This document shows, in pieces, positions 7,542-17,600 of a DNA stretch of 64,000 nucleotides. The translations under genes and the position numbers were made by a program. The notes below the pieces were generated by a model. That model saw only the letters and a program-made list of their open reading frames with translations. It ran no database searches and was not told the DNA's origin. The stretch comes from Afipia sp. 1NLS2 (lineage in GTDB: Bacteria > Pseudomonadota > Alphaproteobacteria > Rhizobiales > Xanthobacteraceae): contig NZ_ADVZ01000001.1 in the NCBI RefSeq assembly GCF_000178995.1, forward strand, positions 902,001 through 966,000, read 5' to 3'. Within the stretch, counting starts at the first letter, position 1. Each line of letters starts with the position of its first letter.

Positions 7542-10500
7542 ATGATCGAACGCGTCATCGATTTTTCGGTCCGGCGCCGATGGCTCGTCCTGCTGATCAC
7601 GCTGGCGGCGGTCGCCTCGGGTTTCTGGTCGCTGACCAGGCTTCCGATCGATGCAGTTCCGGATGTCACCAACGTCCAGGTTCAGGTCAACGCCGTAGCT
7701 CCGGCACTGACGCCGGTCGAAATCGAGAAGCAGGTCACCGTAACACTAGAGACGGTGCTGGCCGGCACGCCCGGCCTGGAATCGACGCGGTCGTTTTCGC
7801 GAAACGGCTTTGCCCAGATCACGGCCGTGTTCACCGACCGCACCAATATCTACTTTGCGCGCCAGCAGGTTTCGGAGCGCATCAACGAAGCCAAGGCCAA
7901 TCTTCCGCCCGGCGTCGATATCAAGCTCGGGCCAATCTCAACGGGACTTGGCGAGATCTATTGGTGGGCGGTCGAATACGCCAAGCCGGGCGCAGGCAGC
8001 CCGGTGCAGGATGGGCAACCCGGCTGGCAATCCGACGGGACATATCTCACGCCCGAAGGTGAGCGACTGACCGACGAATTTCAGAGGACGGTGTATCTGC
8101 GCACCGTGCAGGATTGGATCATCCGCCCGCAGATGAAGACGGTCCCCGGTGTGGCCGGCGCCGATGCCATCGGGGGTTTCGTCAAGCAGTTCCAGGTGCA
8201 GCCCGACCCGGCGCGGCTGATCAGCTTCGGACTGTCCCTCAATCAGGTCATCGAGGCGATTGAGGCCAACAACATCAGCCGGGGCGCCAACTACATCGAA
8301 CAAAATGGCGAAGGGTACGTGGTCCGCGCCAGTGGCCGGGTCGAAAACATCGAGGACATCGCGCAAATCGTCGTGTCTACGCGGGCCGGCGTCCCTATCC
8401 GCGTCAAGGACGTTGCCAACGTCGTGATCGGTAAGGAGTTGCGCACCGGCAGCGCCAGCGTCAACGGCCGCGAGGTCGTCCTCGGAACGGCGCTGATGCT
8501 GATCGGTGGCAACAGCCGCACGGTCGCGGCCGCGGCGGATGCGAAAATCAAGGAAATCAGCCGCACGCTTCCGCCGGGCATCTACGCCCATACCGTGCTC
8601 AACCGGACGCAATTGGTCGACGCCACGATCAAGACCGTCGCCACCAACCTGGCGGAAGGCGCCCTGCTCGTCATCGTCGTGCTGTTCCTCTTGCTAGGCA
8701 ATCTGCGGGCCGCGGTGGTGACTGCGTGCGTGATCCCAGTCACCATGATGCTGACAGCAACGGGCATGCTACAGGGCAAGATCAGCGCCAATCTCATGAG
8801 CCTGGGTGCCTTGGATTTCGGACTGATCGTCGACGGCGCCGTGATCATCGCCGAAAACAGTCTGCGCCACCTCGCCGAGCGTCAGCGCGAGTTTGGGCGA
8901 GCGCTGGCGTTGGAGGAACGGCTCCAGACCGTCAAGGAATCCGCCGTCGAAATGATCCGGCCGACGGTCTACGGCCAGCTCATCATCATTCTCGTCTACG
9001 TGCCATTGCTGACGTTCACGGGCGTCGAGGGCAAGACGTTCGAGCCGATGGCGCTGACGGTCATCATCGCGCTCGTTGCGGCCTTCGTCGTCTCGTTGAC
9101 GTTCGTCCCGGCCATGGTCGCCCTCACCGTCACCAAACCCGTCCGCGAGGAAGAAAACGCCATCATTCGCAAGCTGAAGGCAGCTTATGCGCCGCTGTTA
9201 ACACGGGTGATCGCGTCGCCGCTGCCGGCGATCGGCGTTGCCACAGTGCTGTTCATCGCGGCCGGTTTGCTCTTCACCCGGTTGGGGCAGGAGTTCACGC
9301 CGACACTGGATGAGAAGAACATCGTGATGGAGGTTAAGCGGATCCCGAGTACGTCGATTACCCAATCGCAGGCGATGCAACTCCAGATCGAGAGCGTCGT
9401 CAGCAAATTTCCCCAAGTGGCGTTCGTGTTCTCCCGCACCGGAACGCCGGACCTTGCCGCCGACCCCATGCCGCCGAACGCGTCTGACACCTATATTATC
9501 GTCAAACCACGGGCCGAGTGGCCCGACCCGTCGATGACAAAGGACGACCTCATCAAGCAGATCGAAGCGGAAGCCTCGAAACTGCCGGGCAACAAGCTTG
9601 GCTTCTCTCAACCGATTGAAATGCGATTCAATGAGCTGATCGCAGGCGTGCGCGAGGATCTGGCGGTCAAAGTCTTCGGCGACGATTTCGAGCAAATGCA
9701 GCGGACCGCTGGTAGTATCGCCAATGTGCTGCGGCGCATCGACGGCGCCCAGAACGTGAAGGTGGAAGAGACCACCGGTCTTCCGTTCCTGGAGATCAAG
9801 ATCGACAAGGCCGAAATCGCACGCCGCGGCCTCAGCTTGCTTGCGGTCCAGGACGTGATCGAAGCCGCGGTCGGCGGCCGGGTCGCCGGACTGGTTTTCG
9901 AAGGAGATCGGCGTTTCCAGATCATCGTCAGGTTGAATGACACGCTGCGCAACGATATCACGGCCCTCGAAAACCTGCCGGTCCAATTGCCACGACTAAC
10001 TGCAAATGCTGCCGTGGCGTCCGTGCCCCTTCGCGCTCTGGCGACGTTCGAACAAACAGAGGGCGCCAACCAGATCAGCCGCGAGAACGGCAAGCGACGT
10101 GTCGTCGCGACGGCCGAAGTTCGTGGGCGTGATATTGGATCGCTGGTTGCCGAGGCACAGGCGGCGGTTGGAGAGAAGGTCAAACTGGCGCCCGGCACCT
10201 GGCTCTCCTGGGGCGGGCAGTTCGAGAATTTCTCGATCGCTCGACAGCGTCTGATGTTCGTGGTCCCCGGATGTTTCCTCCTGATCTTCCTGCTGCTATT
10301 CGGCGCGCTCGGCTCCGCACGCGATGCATTACTGGTCTTCAGCGCGGTGCCCCTCGCGCTAACTGGCGGCATCGCCGCGCTTTGGCTGCGAGGAATGCCG
10401 TTCTCGATCTCGGCCGCCGTCGGCTTTATCGCACTTTCCGGAGTTGCCGTCCTGAACGGATTGGTGATGCTGAGCCAGATTCGAAGATTGATTTCGGAAG

Positions 10501-10781
10501 GTGTGGGTACGAGCGCCGCTATCAGCCAAGGCGCTCTGACGCGGTTTCGTCCGGTCATCATGACCGCGCTGGTCGCCTCGCTCGGCTTCGTGCCGATGGC
10601 GCTTGCGACCGGAACGGGAGCAGAAGTGCAGAAGCCGCTGGCGACCGTGGTGATCGGTGGCCTGTTGAGCGCGACACTGCTCACGCTGCTCGTTCTGCCG
10701 GCGCTTTATTCCTACTTCGCGTCCTTCGAAAGCCAGACAAAGCCCGACCGCGCGTTCATCCCGAGCCGGGCAGCAGAGTAG
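7542..10781 (+). CDS. CzcA/CnrA-like heavy-metal RND efflux pump
   Basis: A 1079-residue proton-driven RND pump with 12 predicted membrane segments and two large periplasmic loops. Membrane segment 4 carries DFGLIVDGAVIIAEN (about residues 425-439), the DFG/D/E proton-relay form typical of pumps for Zn, Co, Cd or Ni rather than Cu/Ag. It is co-transcribed with the adaptor and the CsoR-like regulator. A decayed relative of this gene lies 2.1 kb downstream at 12890-13345. Subfamily placement is from this motif only. Confidence 0.9.
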   Translation: MIERVIDFSVRRRWLVLLITLAAVASGFWSLTRLPIDAVPDVTNVQVQVNAVAPALTPVEIEKQVTVTLETVLAGTPGLESTRSFSRNGFAQITAVFTDRTNIYFARQQVSERINEAKANLPPGVDIKLGPISTGLGEIYWWAVEYAKPGAGSPVQDGQPGWQSDGTYLTPEGERLTDEFQRTVYLRTVQDWIIRPQMKTVPGVAGADAIGGFVKQFQVQPDPARLISFGLSLNQVIEAIEANNISRGANYIEQNGEGYVVRASGRVENIEDIAQIVVSTRAGVPIRVKDVANVVIGKELRTGSASVNGREVVLGTALMLIGGNSRTVAAAADAKIKEISRTLPPGIYAHTVLNRTQLVDATIKTVATNLAEGALLVIVVLFLLLGNLRAAVVTACVIPVTMMLTATGMLQGKISANLMSLGALDFGLIVDGAVIIAENSLRHLAERQREFGRALALEERLQTVKESAVEMIRPTVYGQLIIILVYVPLLTFTGVEGKTFEPMALTVIIALVAAFVVSLTFVPAMVALTVTKPVREEENAIIRKLKAAYAPLLTRVIASPLPAIGVATVLFIAAGLLFTRLGQEFTPTLDEKNIVMEVKRIPSTSITQSQAMQLQIESVVSKFPQVAFVFSRTGTPDLAADPMPPNASDTYIIVKPRAEWPDPSMTKDDLIKQIEAEASKLPGNKLGFSQPIEMRFNELIAGVREDLAVKVFGDDFEQMQRTAGSIANVLRRIDGAQNVKVEETTGLPFLEIKIDKAEIARRGLSLLAVQDVIEAAVGGRVAGLVFEGDRRFQIIVRLNDTLRNDITALENLPVQLPRLTANAAVASVPLRALATFEQTEGANQISRENGKRRVVATAEVRGRDIGSLVAEAQAAVGEKVKLAPGTWLSWGGQFENFSIARQRLMFVVPGCFLLIFLLLFGALGSARDALLVFSAVPLALTGGIAALWLRGMPFSISAAVGFIALSGVAVLNGLVMLSQIRRLISEGVGTSAAISQGALTRFRPVIMTALVASLGFVPMALATGTGAEVQKPLATVVIGGLLSATLLTLLVLPALYSYFASFESQTKPDRAFIPSRAAE

Positions 10782-10851
10782 AGGCTCTGTTGGATTGCAA
10801 AGACGTACATTGCGTCTCCCGTTCATACGAATAGCGAGCGCGTTTCCGGAA

Positions 10852-11382
10852 TCACCACGGCAGCATTCGCTGCATCACACGATCACGATGGATTAAGAGG
10901 TGTGCCATTGCCGCCGCAACGTGAACGCCGATCACTACGAGCAACGACCATTCCATAATTTGATGCCAGCCGTCGATCGCACGAACGCCGGAGGCGCTTT
11001 CGGAGGCCAGCATCGGCAGACGGATCAAGAAGAAATACGACAGGCTCCATCCGCGAAACGAGGCGAACAGCCAGCCGGTTATGGTCGTTGCCAATACAAG
11101 CGCATAAAGCAGCCAGTGGACAGCTTCTGATGTCAGGCGTTGCCAGGGAGGAAGCGAGTCTTCCGGCGCCACCGGATGCGTGATTCGCCACCCGAAACGA
11201 AGAACGATCAGCGCGAGGATGGTGAGCCCGAAGGAGACGTGAAACACCATGGCGCTGCCCGGCTGCGCGCCACGGTGAATGTCCGGCATGAACCAACCGA
11301 TGGGATACTGCACCACCAGCAGCGCAACAATGAGCCAATGAAAGACTTTGGCCGTTTTTCCGTAGTACAATCGCTGGCCCAT
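10852..11382 (-). CDS. Cytochrome b561-type membrane protein
   Basis: A 176-residue four-helix di-haem b-type cytochrome of the bacterial CybB/YceJ family. Candidate haem-ligand histidines occur in KVFHWL, MVFHVSF, AVHWLLY and VIGVHVAAAMAHLL. The ATG at 11382 is chosen because the residues upstream of it in frame are non-coding in character. It begins 2 bases after the stop of the mbfA homologue, so the two are almost certainly one transcript. In this family the protein passes electrons from quinol to a periplasmic or membrane acceptor; the partner here is unknown, although MbfA is an obvious candidate. Confidence 0.85.
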   Translation of the reverse strand: MGQRLYYGKTAKVFHWLIVALLVVQYPIGWFMPDIHRGAQPGSAMVFHVSFGLTILALIVLRFGWRITHPVAPEDSLPPWQRLTSEAVHWLLYALVLATTITGWLFASFRGWSLSYFFLIRLPMLASESASGVRAIDGWHQIMEWSLLVVIGVHVAAAMAHLLIHRDRVMQRMLPW

Positions 11383-11384
11383 GA

Positions 11385-12353
11385 CTATGCCGCTCCGATC
11401 AGGATGCCGACCGCCAGCACGATCGCGCCGCCAAGCACGATCTGGAATACCGCCTGCAGGAACGGCGTGTCCATGTACCGCGTGCGAATGTAGGCAATCG
11501 CCCACAATTCAAGGAAGACGACGACGCCGGCGATCGTTGTTGCGATCCAGAACGCATTAAGCCAGGAATCGGGAACCAGATAGGGCAGCGTGTGGCCGAG
11601 GCCGCCCAACGTCGTCATCAGTCCGCAGATAGCTCCGCGCAGCCACGGCGAACCACGTCCCGTCATCGATCCATCGTCTGACAGGGCCTCCGCGAACCCC
11701 ATGCTGATGCCAGCGCCGATCGAGGCCGCGAGACCGACCAGGAATGTCTGCCAGTTGTTGTGCGTCGCGAATGCCGCGGCGAAGAGCGGCGCAAGCGTCG
11801 ACACCGAGCCGTCCATCAATCCGGCAAGGCCCGGTTGAACATATTGCAGCACGAACATTCGCTTGCGGGTTTTGTCCTCCTCCTCGCGGGCGTCAGGGCT
11901 GAGGTTGCCAGTCAGTCTCGCAGCGAAGCTTTCGTGACCTTTCTCAATCTCGGCAAGATCGCCAAGCAGCTTGCGGACTCCAATGTCGCGGGTCTGTTCG
12001 GCGGCTTTTGTATAAAAACGCTCAGCCTCGAACTCCATTGTTTCGGCTTCTTTGCGGATAGTATCGAGGGAGAGATTTTTGGTCAGCCAGATTGGACGGC
12101 GACGCAGAAATCCCCGGACGTTGTTGCGCCGGATCGGCGGCAGATTGGGACCGAATTGTTGTTCGTACATTTCGAGAAGCAGGTGGCGATGGTTCTTTTC
12201 TTCCTCGGCCATCCGCTCAAAAATCCGGGCGGAGTCGGGATATCTGCTCATCAGATCCTCCGCGAAGCTCATGTAGATGCGGCTGTCCTCCTCCTCGCCC
12301 GAGATCGCGACGGCCAGCACCTCCCTTTCGGTCAGGTCCGCGAAATTCTTCAT
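11385..12353 (-). CDS. mbfA: Membrane-bound ferritin MbfA (ferritin-like plus VIT1 domain)
   Basis: A 322-residue fusion. The N-terminal erythrin/ferritin-like domain (about residues 1-150) has iron-site motifs [15 protein letters not shown] and EIEKGH, and the C-terminal VIT1/CCC1-type membrane domain (about residues 165-322) has five hydrophobic segments. In Bradyrhizobium and Agrobacterium this protein exports iron and protects against iron and peroxide stress under Irr control. ATG 12353 ([13 protein letters not shown]) matches the family N-terminus; an upstream GTG at 12371 abuts the regulatory palindrome and is less likely. Confidence 0.9.
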   Translation of the reverse strand: MKNFADLTEREVLAVAISGEEEDSRIYMSFAEDLMSRYPDSARIFERMAEEEKNHRHLLLEMYEQQFGPNLPPIRRNNVRGFLRRRPIWLTKNLSLDTIRKEAETMEFEAERFYTKAAEQTRDIGVRKLLGDLAEIEKGHESFAARLTGNLSPDAREEEDKTRKRMFVLQYVQPGLAGLMDGSVSTLAPLFAAAFATHNNWQTFLVGLAASIGAGISMGFAEALSDDGSMTGRGSPWLRGAICGLMTTLGGLGHTLPYLVPDSWLNAFWIATTIAGVVVFLELWAIAYIRTRYMDTPFLQAVFQIVLGGAIVLAVGILIGAA

Positions 12354-12371
12354 CGAAAGCTCCAACGCCAC

Positions 12372-12392
12372 AATTTAGAATGATTCTAAATT
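12372..12392. promoter_or_regulatory. Irr-type iron control element (ICE box)
   Basis: A perfect palindrome with 9-base arms around TGA, core TTTAGAA-N3-TTCTAAA, lies 19-39 bases upstream of the mbfA start codon. It matches the ICE motif bound by Irr in Rhizobiales and predicts iron-dependent control of mbfA and the cytochrome b561 gene. irr itself is not in the window. Confidence 0.8.
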
Positions 12393-12482
12393 TAATAGGG
12401 ATGCTGCGGCGACAGGTCAAGCCCAGAGTCGCGTTGCCATTCCGAGAACGATCAACGCGATGTGCTGCGAGCGAGGGCAAAA

Positions 12483-12692
12483 ATGCAGAAGGTCAAATAT
12501 CGTCTGATCAACCCGCGGCTGGCGCCGCGACGGACCGAGTTGGAGCTACCTGGAGGGCGGGAGAGCTTCAGCCGCGCGCGAATGGTTCGCGCGAACAGGT
12601 CTGGCATTGTGTGCTCTTTTCGGAAGGCGCTCAGCACGGGATCGAGTTGCTTTTATCCTTACGACAACGAGCTTTGCGTGACTCGACGGTAA
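12483..12692 (+). pseudogene. Frameshifted remnant of a small conserved protein (DUF6065-like?)
   Basis: Three short segments in different frames join into one sensible sequence: KVKYRLINPRLAPRRTELE from ATG 12483, then NGSREQVWHCVLFSEGAQHG in a second frame, then FYPYDNELCVTR back in the first. Two single-base indels (near 12552 and 12651) are needed, after which a stop follows. The family assignment to DUF6065 is from memory and weak; the decay itself is directly visible. Confidence 0.5.
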
Positions 12693-12889
12693 TTTTGAAC
12701 CAGCGGAATAGAGACTACTGCATCGCGCCGTTCCGATCCAGATGCTGCAGCGTTGGCGCCGATGTTTGCGGTGCCGGGGGCCGGTAGCTCAGCGATGAGT
12801 GCGGTCAGATCAGATCGTGTTGAAGCGCTTGCGCCATTGCACGATAACGACAAGGGCTTCCTTCAGGCAAGCTCGCGCGGGGCAGCTTT

Positions 12890-13345
<456 letters not shown>

Positions 13346-13506
13346 GATCATCGAAGCTGATATCAAGCCCAATCGTCGATACAAATGGACCGATGCAGCG
13401 CGCTCGTTGCTCGTGTCGTCCGACGATCGCTGGATTGCAGCTTCCCGCGAACTAAATATTTTTCCTTCCCCTGCGCAAGCTGGCGTGAATTCAGGATCTC
13501 GAAAGA

Positions 13507-14211
13507 CTAGCATTTCGGCTGAATGAACTTTCCGATCTCATTGGGATTTGCAAAGATTACGGCCGCTCGATCGCCCATCATTCCCGCGGGCATGATTGCG
13601 GAGACATCTTTCTCCGGCCCATCCTTACTTGAATCGGTCATAAAACGGAGATTGCGTTCCCAGAACGTGCGCGTCTTCCCATCGACGGTGGTGACCCGAT
13701 AGGTATCACGACAATAGGTGAGCGCCTTCACCTGTCTGGCAGGCTCGATCTTTTTCAGGTTCGGGTCGCGACCGCCACTCACCATTCCGCCCATGCCCTT
13801 CATCGGCATCTGTGTGGATTGTTTCGGCGCGGCCCCCGGTTTGGTAGCCTCCTTGAGGAATGCCAAAAGATCGGCGCGAACCCCGGCTTCTTTGATACCC
13901 TCGAACGGCATGAGATTGTCCGGAACCATGTGCTGCGGATCGATCAACCATTCATCGAGAGTCTTGTCGTTCCAGACAATTCCGGACGACTTCAGCGCAT
14001 CCGAATAGCGCTCGAAGCTCGCCAAGCCACCCGCCTTGCGACCCCAAAGATCGGCCAGGCTCGGTCCCGTCATGTTGCGACCCGGTTCGAGGGAATGGCA
14101 CGCCGCGCATGCCCTGAAGTCGCTCTGTCCCCGATCGACGTCACCGGGTTGTGCAATCGCTCCGGAAGCAACGGCGACGCCAGCGAACACCAACATCCAT
14201 AACCTCTTCAT
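13507..14211 (-). CDS. Secreted c-type cytochrome with extra C-terminal domain
   Basis: A 234-residue protein with a signal peptide (MKRLWMLVFAGVAVASGAIA), a class I cytochrome c domain with haem motif CAACH (about residue 40) and a likely axial methionine in DNLMPFEG, then a Met/Gly-rich linker and about 90 further residues with two cysteines (TYCRDTYRV and a final PKC). The tail domain is not one I recognise. Its start overlaps the end of a 43-residue membrane protein gene, and it ends the copper array after CusA. A role in periplasmic redox coupling to copper is an inference from position. Confidence 0.8.
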   Translation of the reverse strand: MKRLWMLVFAGVAVASGAIAQPGDVDRGQSDFRACAACHSLEPGRNMTGPSLADLWGRKAGGLASFERYSDALKSSGIVWNDKTLDEWLIDPQHMVPDNLMPFEGIKEAGVRADLLAFLKEATKPGAAPKQSTQMPMKGMGGMVSGGRDPNLKKIEPARQVKALTYCRDTYRVTTVDGKTRTFWERNLRFMTDSSKDGPEKDVSAIMPAGMMGDRAAVIFANPNEIGKFIQPKC

Positions 14212-14339
14212 CGGTCTCCTCCCCTGTTGGACGAGCGCAGATATTTGACGAGCGCCACCGCCGCGAGCAGCAGGACGATCACCACCAACAGTCCGATGAG
14301 TCCCATTCCCAACATCATGCCGGGCGCCATTTCGTGCAT
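14208..14339 (-). CDS. Small single-pass membrane protein, 43 residues
   Basis: ATG 14339 opens a 43-codon frame with a Met-rich N-terminus (MHEMAPGMMLGMG), one hydrophobic helix (about residues 12-32) and a basic tail. A GAGGAG sequence 14-20 bases upstream is the only candidate ribosome binding site. Its stop overlaps the start of the cytochrome c gene in ATGA, and it lies between cusA and that gene on the same strand, which argues that it is translated. The exposed methionines suggest possible Cu(I) contact or a structural role with CusA; no named family recognised. Confidence 0.65.
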   Translation of the reverse strand: MHEMAPGMMLGMGLIGLLVVIVLLLAAVALVKYLRSSNRGGDR

Positions 14340-14353
14340 CATGGATCATCTCC

Positions 14354-17300
14354 TCAGTTAACAGGCTCTGGAATGCGTGGCCGCCGTTTCGTTGTCGGGG
14401 TTGATGGCGTCATCGGCCCGTGAGGACCTTCCGGCAACCGAAAGCCCTTGATCAGGCCGAAGATCGCCGGGATCACGACCAGCGTCAGCAGCGTCGAGGA
14501 AACCATGCCGCCGATCATCGGCACCGCAATCCTCTGCATGATTTCCGATCCGGTACCGGTGCTCCACATGATCGGCAACAACCCCGCCATGATCGCGACG
14601 ACGGTCATCATCTTGGGGCGGACGCGTTCGACCGCGCCTTCCATGACAGCATCGTAAAGATCCGCTCGCGTGACCGCCCGCCTCTCAGCCGCGCGCTTTG
14701 TTTCGATCTCGGAATAGGCATGGTTGAGATAGATCAGCATGACGACACCGGTCTCGGCAGCGACGCCCGCAAGTGCAATGAACCCGACGGCGACGGCGAC
14801 GGAAAGGTTGAATCCGAGCCACCACATCAGCCAGAGGCCACCCACCAAGGAGAATGGCAGCGACAGCATGACGATCATGGTCTCGGTGATCGAACGGAAG
14901 TTCAGGTACAGCAGCAGGAAGATGATCAGCAACGTCACCGGGACAACGATCTTGAGACGCGCGGTGGCACGCTCGAGATATTCATACTGCCCGCTCCACA
15001 TCACGTAGTAACCAGGCGGAAACTGAATGCTGGCCTGCACCGCTTTTTGCGCATCGGCGACATACCCGCCGAGATCGCGGTCACGAATATCAACGTAGAC
15101 GTAGGTCGCGAGTTGCCCGTTTTCGGTCCGGATCGAGGTTGGCCCACGATCCAGGCTGATCTTGGCCACCTCGCCCAGTGGTACAGCACCGCCCTGTGGC
15201 ATTGGCACAAGCACGTCGGACGCGATCTTGCGAGGATTGTCACGGAGGTCGCGAGGATACCGCATGTTGACCGTAAAGCGCTGACGGCCCTCGACGGTGG
15301 TGGTCACCGTCTGTCCGCCGAGGGCAGTGGCGATGGTGTCCTGCACGTCCTGGACCATGATGCCGTAACGCGCGAGCGCCATCCGATCAGGCGTGATGTT
15401 CAGATAGTAACCGCCGATGCCGCGCTCGGCATAGGCCGACGAGGTGCCCGGCACAGCCTTCAGGACGCGCTCAACCTGCTTGGCGAGCTTGTCGATCTCC
15501 ACCAGATCCGGACCGATCACCTTGACACCAACCGGGGTGCGAATTCCGGTTGACAGCATGTCGATGCGCGCCTTGATCGGCATGGTCCACGCATTGGAGA
15601 CGCCCGGAAATTGCAGCGCCTTGTCCATCTTGGCGATCAGACTGTCGATGGTCACGCCGGGCGGCCACTGCTCCTTCGGCTTGAGATTGATGATGGTTTC
15701 AAACATTTCCGATGGTGCCGGATCGGTCGCGGTCGCGGCACGCCCGGCCTTGCCGAACACCGATGCCACTTCCGGGAACGAGCGGATAATCCGATCCTGC
15801 ATTTGCAGCAGTTCGCCCGCCTTGGTGACGGAAATGCCCGGCAACGTCGTCGGCATGTAGAGCAACGTGCCCTCGTTGAGGTCGGGCATAAATTCCGTGC
15901 CGAGTTGGCGCGCGGGCCATATGGTGACGGCGAGGATCGCGAGCGCGAGAAGGATGACCAGCATTTTCGCCCGCATCACGCCCTTGATGACAGGTCGATA
16001 GATCCAGATCAGGAAACGATTGATCGGATTTTTGTGTTCCGGAATGATCCGCCCCCGGACGAAAATCACCATCAGCGCCGGGACCAGCGTTACCGACAGA
16101 AGCGCGGCCGCCGCCATGGAAAACGTCTTGGTGAAGGCCAGCGGGCTGAATAGCCGCCCCTCCTGCGATTCCAACGTAAAAATCGGCATGAAGGAGACAG
16201 TGATGATCAGCAGGCTGAAGAACAGCGCAGGTCCGACTTCGGATGCGGCGTCTATCAGGATTTGAAGACGCGACTGACCGGGCACGGCTCGTTCCAGACG
16301 TTTGTGCGCATTCTCGATCATCACGATCGCCGCATCCACCATGGCGCCAATCGCGATCGCGATCCCGCCGAGGCTCATGATATTGGAGCCGATCCCGAGC
16401 AGCTTCATGGCCCCGAACGCCATCAGGATGCCGACAGGCAGCATCAGAATGGCGACCAGCGCGCTCCTGACATGCAGCAGGAAGACGATACAGACCAGTG
16501 CGACGATGATGCTCTCCTCGAACAAGGTATGCTTGAGCGTCGCGATAGCGGCATTGATCAAGGTCGAGCGATCGTAGACCGGAACAATCTCGACCGACTT
16601 CGGCAGGCTGCTCGCGATCTCCTTGAACCGTTCCTTGACGTTGTTGATGACGTCGAGGGCGTTGAGGCCAAATCGTTGCAGAATGATGCCGCTGGTGACC
16701 TCTCCTTCTCCGTTTAATTCCGTAATACCGCGCCGTTCGTCCGGGCCAAGTTCGACGCGGGCCACGTCGCGCAACAGCACGGGCGTGCCGTTGTCCGTCT
16801 TGAGCACGATGTTGCCAAGGTCGTTGATGTCCTTGATATACCCCCTGCCGCGGATGACGTATTCGAACTCGGACAGTTCGACGGTTCGTCCGCCGACGTC
16901 GGCGTTGCTGGCGCGGATCGCGTCGCGCATCTTCTGCATGGTGATGCCGCGGTCGCGCATGCGCTGTGGGTCGAGAACCACGTTGTATTGGCGCACGAAG
17001 CCACCGGCGCTCGCGACCTCCGCGACGCCTCCCGCTTTCGCCAGCGCAAATTTCAGATTCCAGTCCTGAATGGCCCGCGTATCTGCAAGATTGAGTTCCT
17101 TGGAGACTACGGCGTACTGGTAGACCCAGCCGACCCCGGTGGCGTCGGGGCCAATGGTCGGCGTCACGCCCGACGGCAATCGCGGCGCGGCACCGTTGAG
17201 GAATTCGAGCACGCGCGAACGCGCCCAGTAGATGTCCGTTCCGTCCTCAAAGATCACGTAGACAAAGGACACGCCGAAGAACGAAAACCCGCGTACCACC

Positions 17301-17539
17301 TTCGATTTCGGCACCGTCAGCATCGCGGTCGCGAGCGGATAGGTTACCTGATCCTCGACCACCTGCGGCGCCTGACCGGAATATTCCGTGTAGACGATGA
17401 CCTGGGTGTCCGAGAGGTCCGGAATGGCATCGAGCGGCAGGTGCACCAATGCATAGATGCCTGCAGCAGCCGCGAAACCCGCGCCGAACAATACCAACAG
17501 CAGATTGCGGGCTGACCAGGCGATCAGGCGGGCGATCAT
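14354..17539 (-). CDS. cusA: CusA-like Cu(I)/Ag(I) RND efflux pump
   Basis: A 1061-residue RND pump. Membrane segment 4 has GGIAIAIGAMVDAAIVMIEN (about residues 391-410), the form typical of monovalent copper/silver pumps, and methionine-bearing segments such as EFMPDLNEG and ARIDMLSTGIR fit the methionine relay of CusA. The start ATG at 17539 overlaps the frame-restored stop of cusB, and a small membrane protein and cytochrome c gene follow on the same strand. It would export periplasmic and cytosolic Cu(I) through a CusB-linked TolC-type channel. Confidence 0.92.
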   Translation of the reverse strand: MIARLIAWSARNLLLVLFGAGFAAAAGIYALVHLPLDAIPDLSDTQVIVYTEYSGQAPQVVEDQVTYPLATAMLTVPKSKVVRGFSFFGVSFVYVIFEDGTDIYWARSRVLEFLNGAAPRLPSGVTPTIGPDATGVGWVYQYAVVSKELNLADTRAIQDWNLKFALAKAGGVAEVASAGGFVRQYNVVLDPQRMRDRGITMQKMRDAIRASNADVGGRTVELSEFEYVIRGRGYIKDINDLGNIVLKTDNGTPVLLRDVARVELGPDERRGITELNGEGEVTSGIILQRFGLNALDVINNVKERFKEIASSLPKSVEIVPVYDRSTLINAAIATLKHTLFEESIIVALVCIVFLLHVRSALVAILMLPVGILMAFGAMKLLGIGSNIMSLGGIAIAIGAMVDAAIVMIENAHKRLERAVPGQSRLQILIDAASEVGPALFFSLLIITVSFMPIFTLESQEGRLFSPLAFTKTFSMAAAALLSVTLVPALMVIFVRGRIIPEHKNPINRFLIWIYRPVIKGVMRAKMLVILLALAILAVTIWPARQLGTEFMPDLNEGTLLYMPTTLPGISVTKAGELLQMQDRIIRSFPEVASVFGKAGRAATATDPAPSEMFETIINLKPKEQWPPGVTIDSLIAKMDKALQFPGVSNAWTMPIKARIDMLSTGIRTPVGVKVIGPDLVEIDKLAKQVERVLKAVPGTSSAYAERGIGGYYLNITPDRMALARYGIMVQDVQDTIATALGGQTVTTTVEGRQRFTVNMRYPRDLRDNPRKIASDVLVPMPQGGAVPLGEVAKISLDRGPTSIRTENGQLATYVYVDIRDRDLGGYVADAQKAVQASIQFPPGYYVMWSGQYEYLERATARLKIVVPVTLLIIFLLLYLNFRSITETMIVMLSLPFSLVGGLWLMWWLGFNLSVAVAVGFIALAGVAAETGVVMLIYLNHAYSEIETKRAAERRAVTRADLYDAVMEGAVERVRPKMMTVVAIMAGLLPIMWSTGTGSEIMQRIAVPMIGGMVSSTLLTLVVIPAIFGLIKGFRLPEGPHGPMTPSTPTTKRRPRIPEPVN

Positions 17540-17600
17540 GGCTGGCCTCCCACTTCCGAGAAACCCTTCAGCGCAGCCTTCAGATTGCTTTCGGCATCGA

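Noticed and set aside
12760-12800. Possible tRNA-like GGTAGCTCAG sequence
   Set aside because: Only a D-arm-like string is present; no anticodon or T-arm follows.
14420-15553. Plus-strand 377-codon open frame opposite cusA
   Set aside because: Antisense shadow typical of high-GC coding DNA; composition rich in Arg, His and Asp with no motif, while cusA is full length on the other strand.
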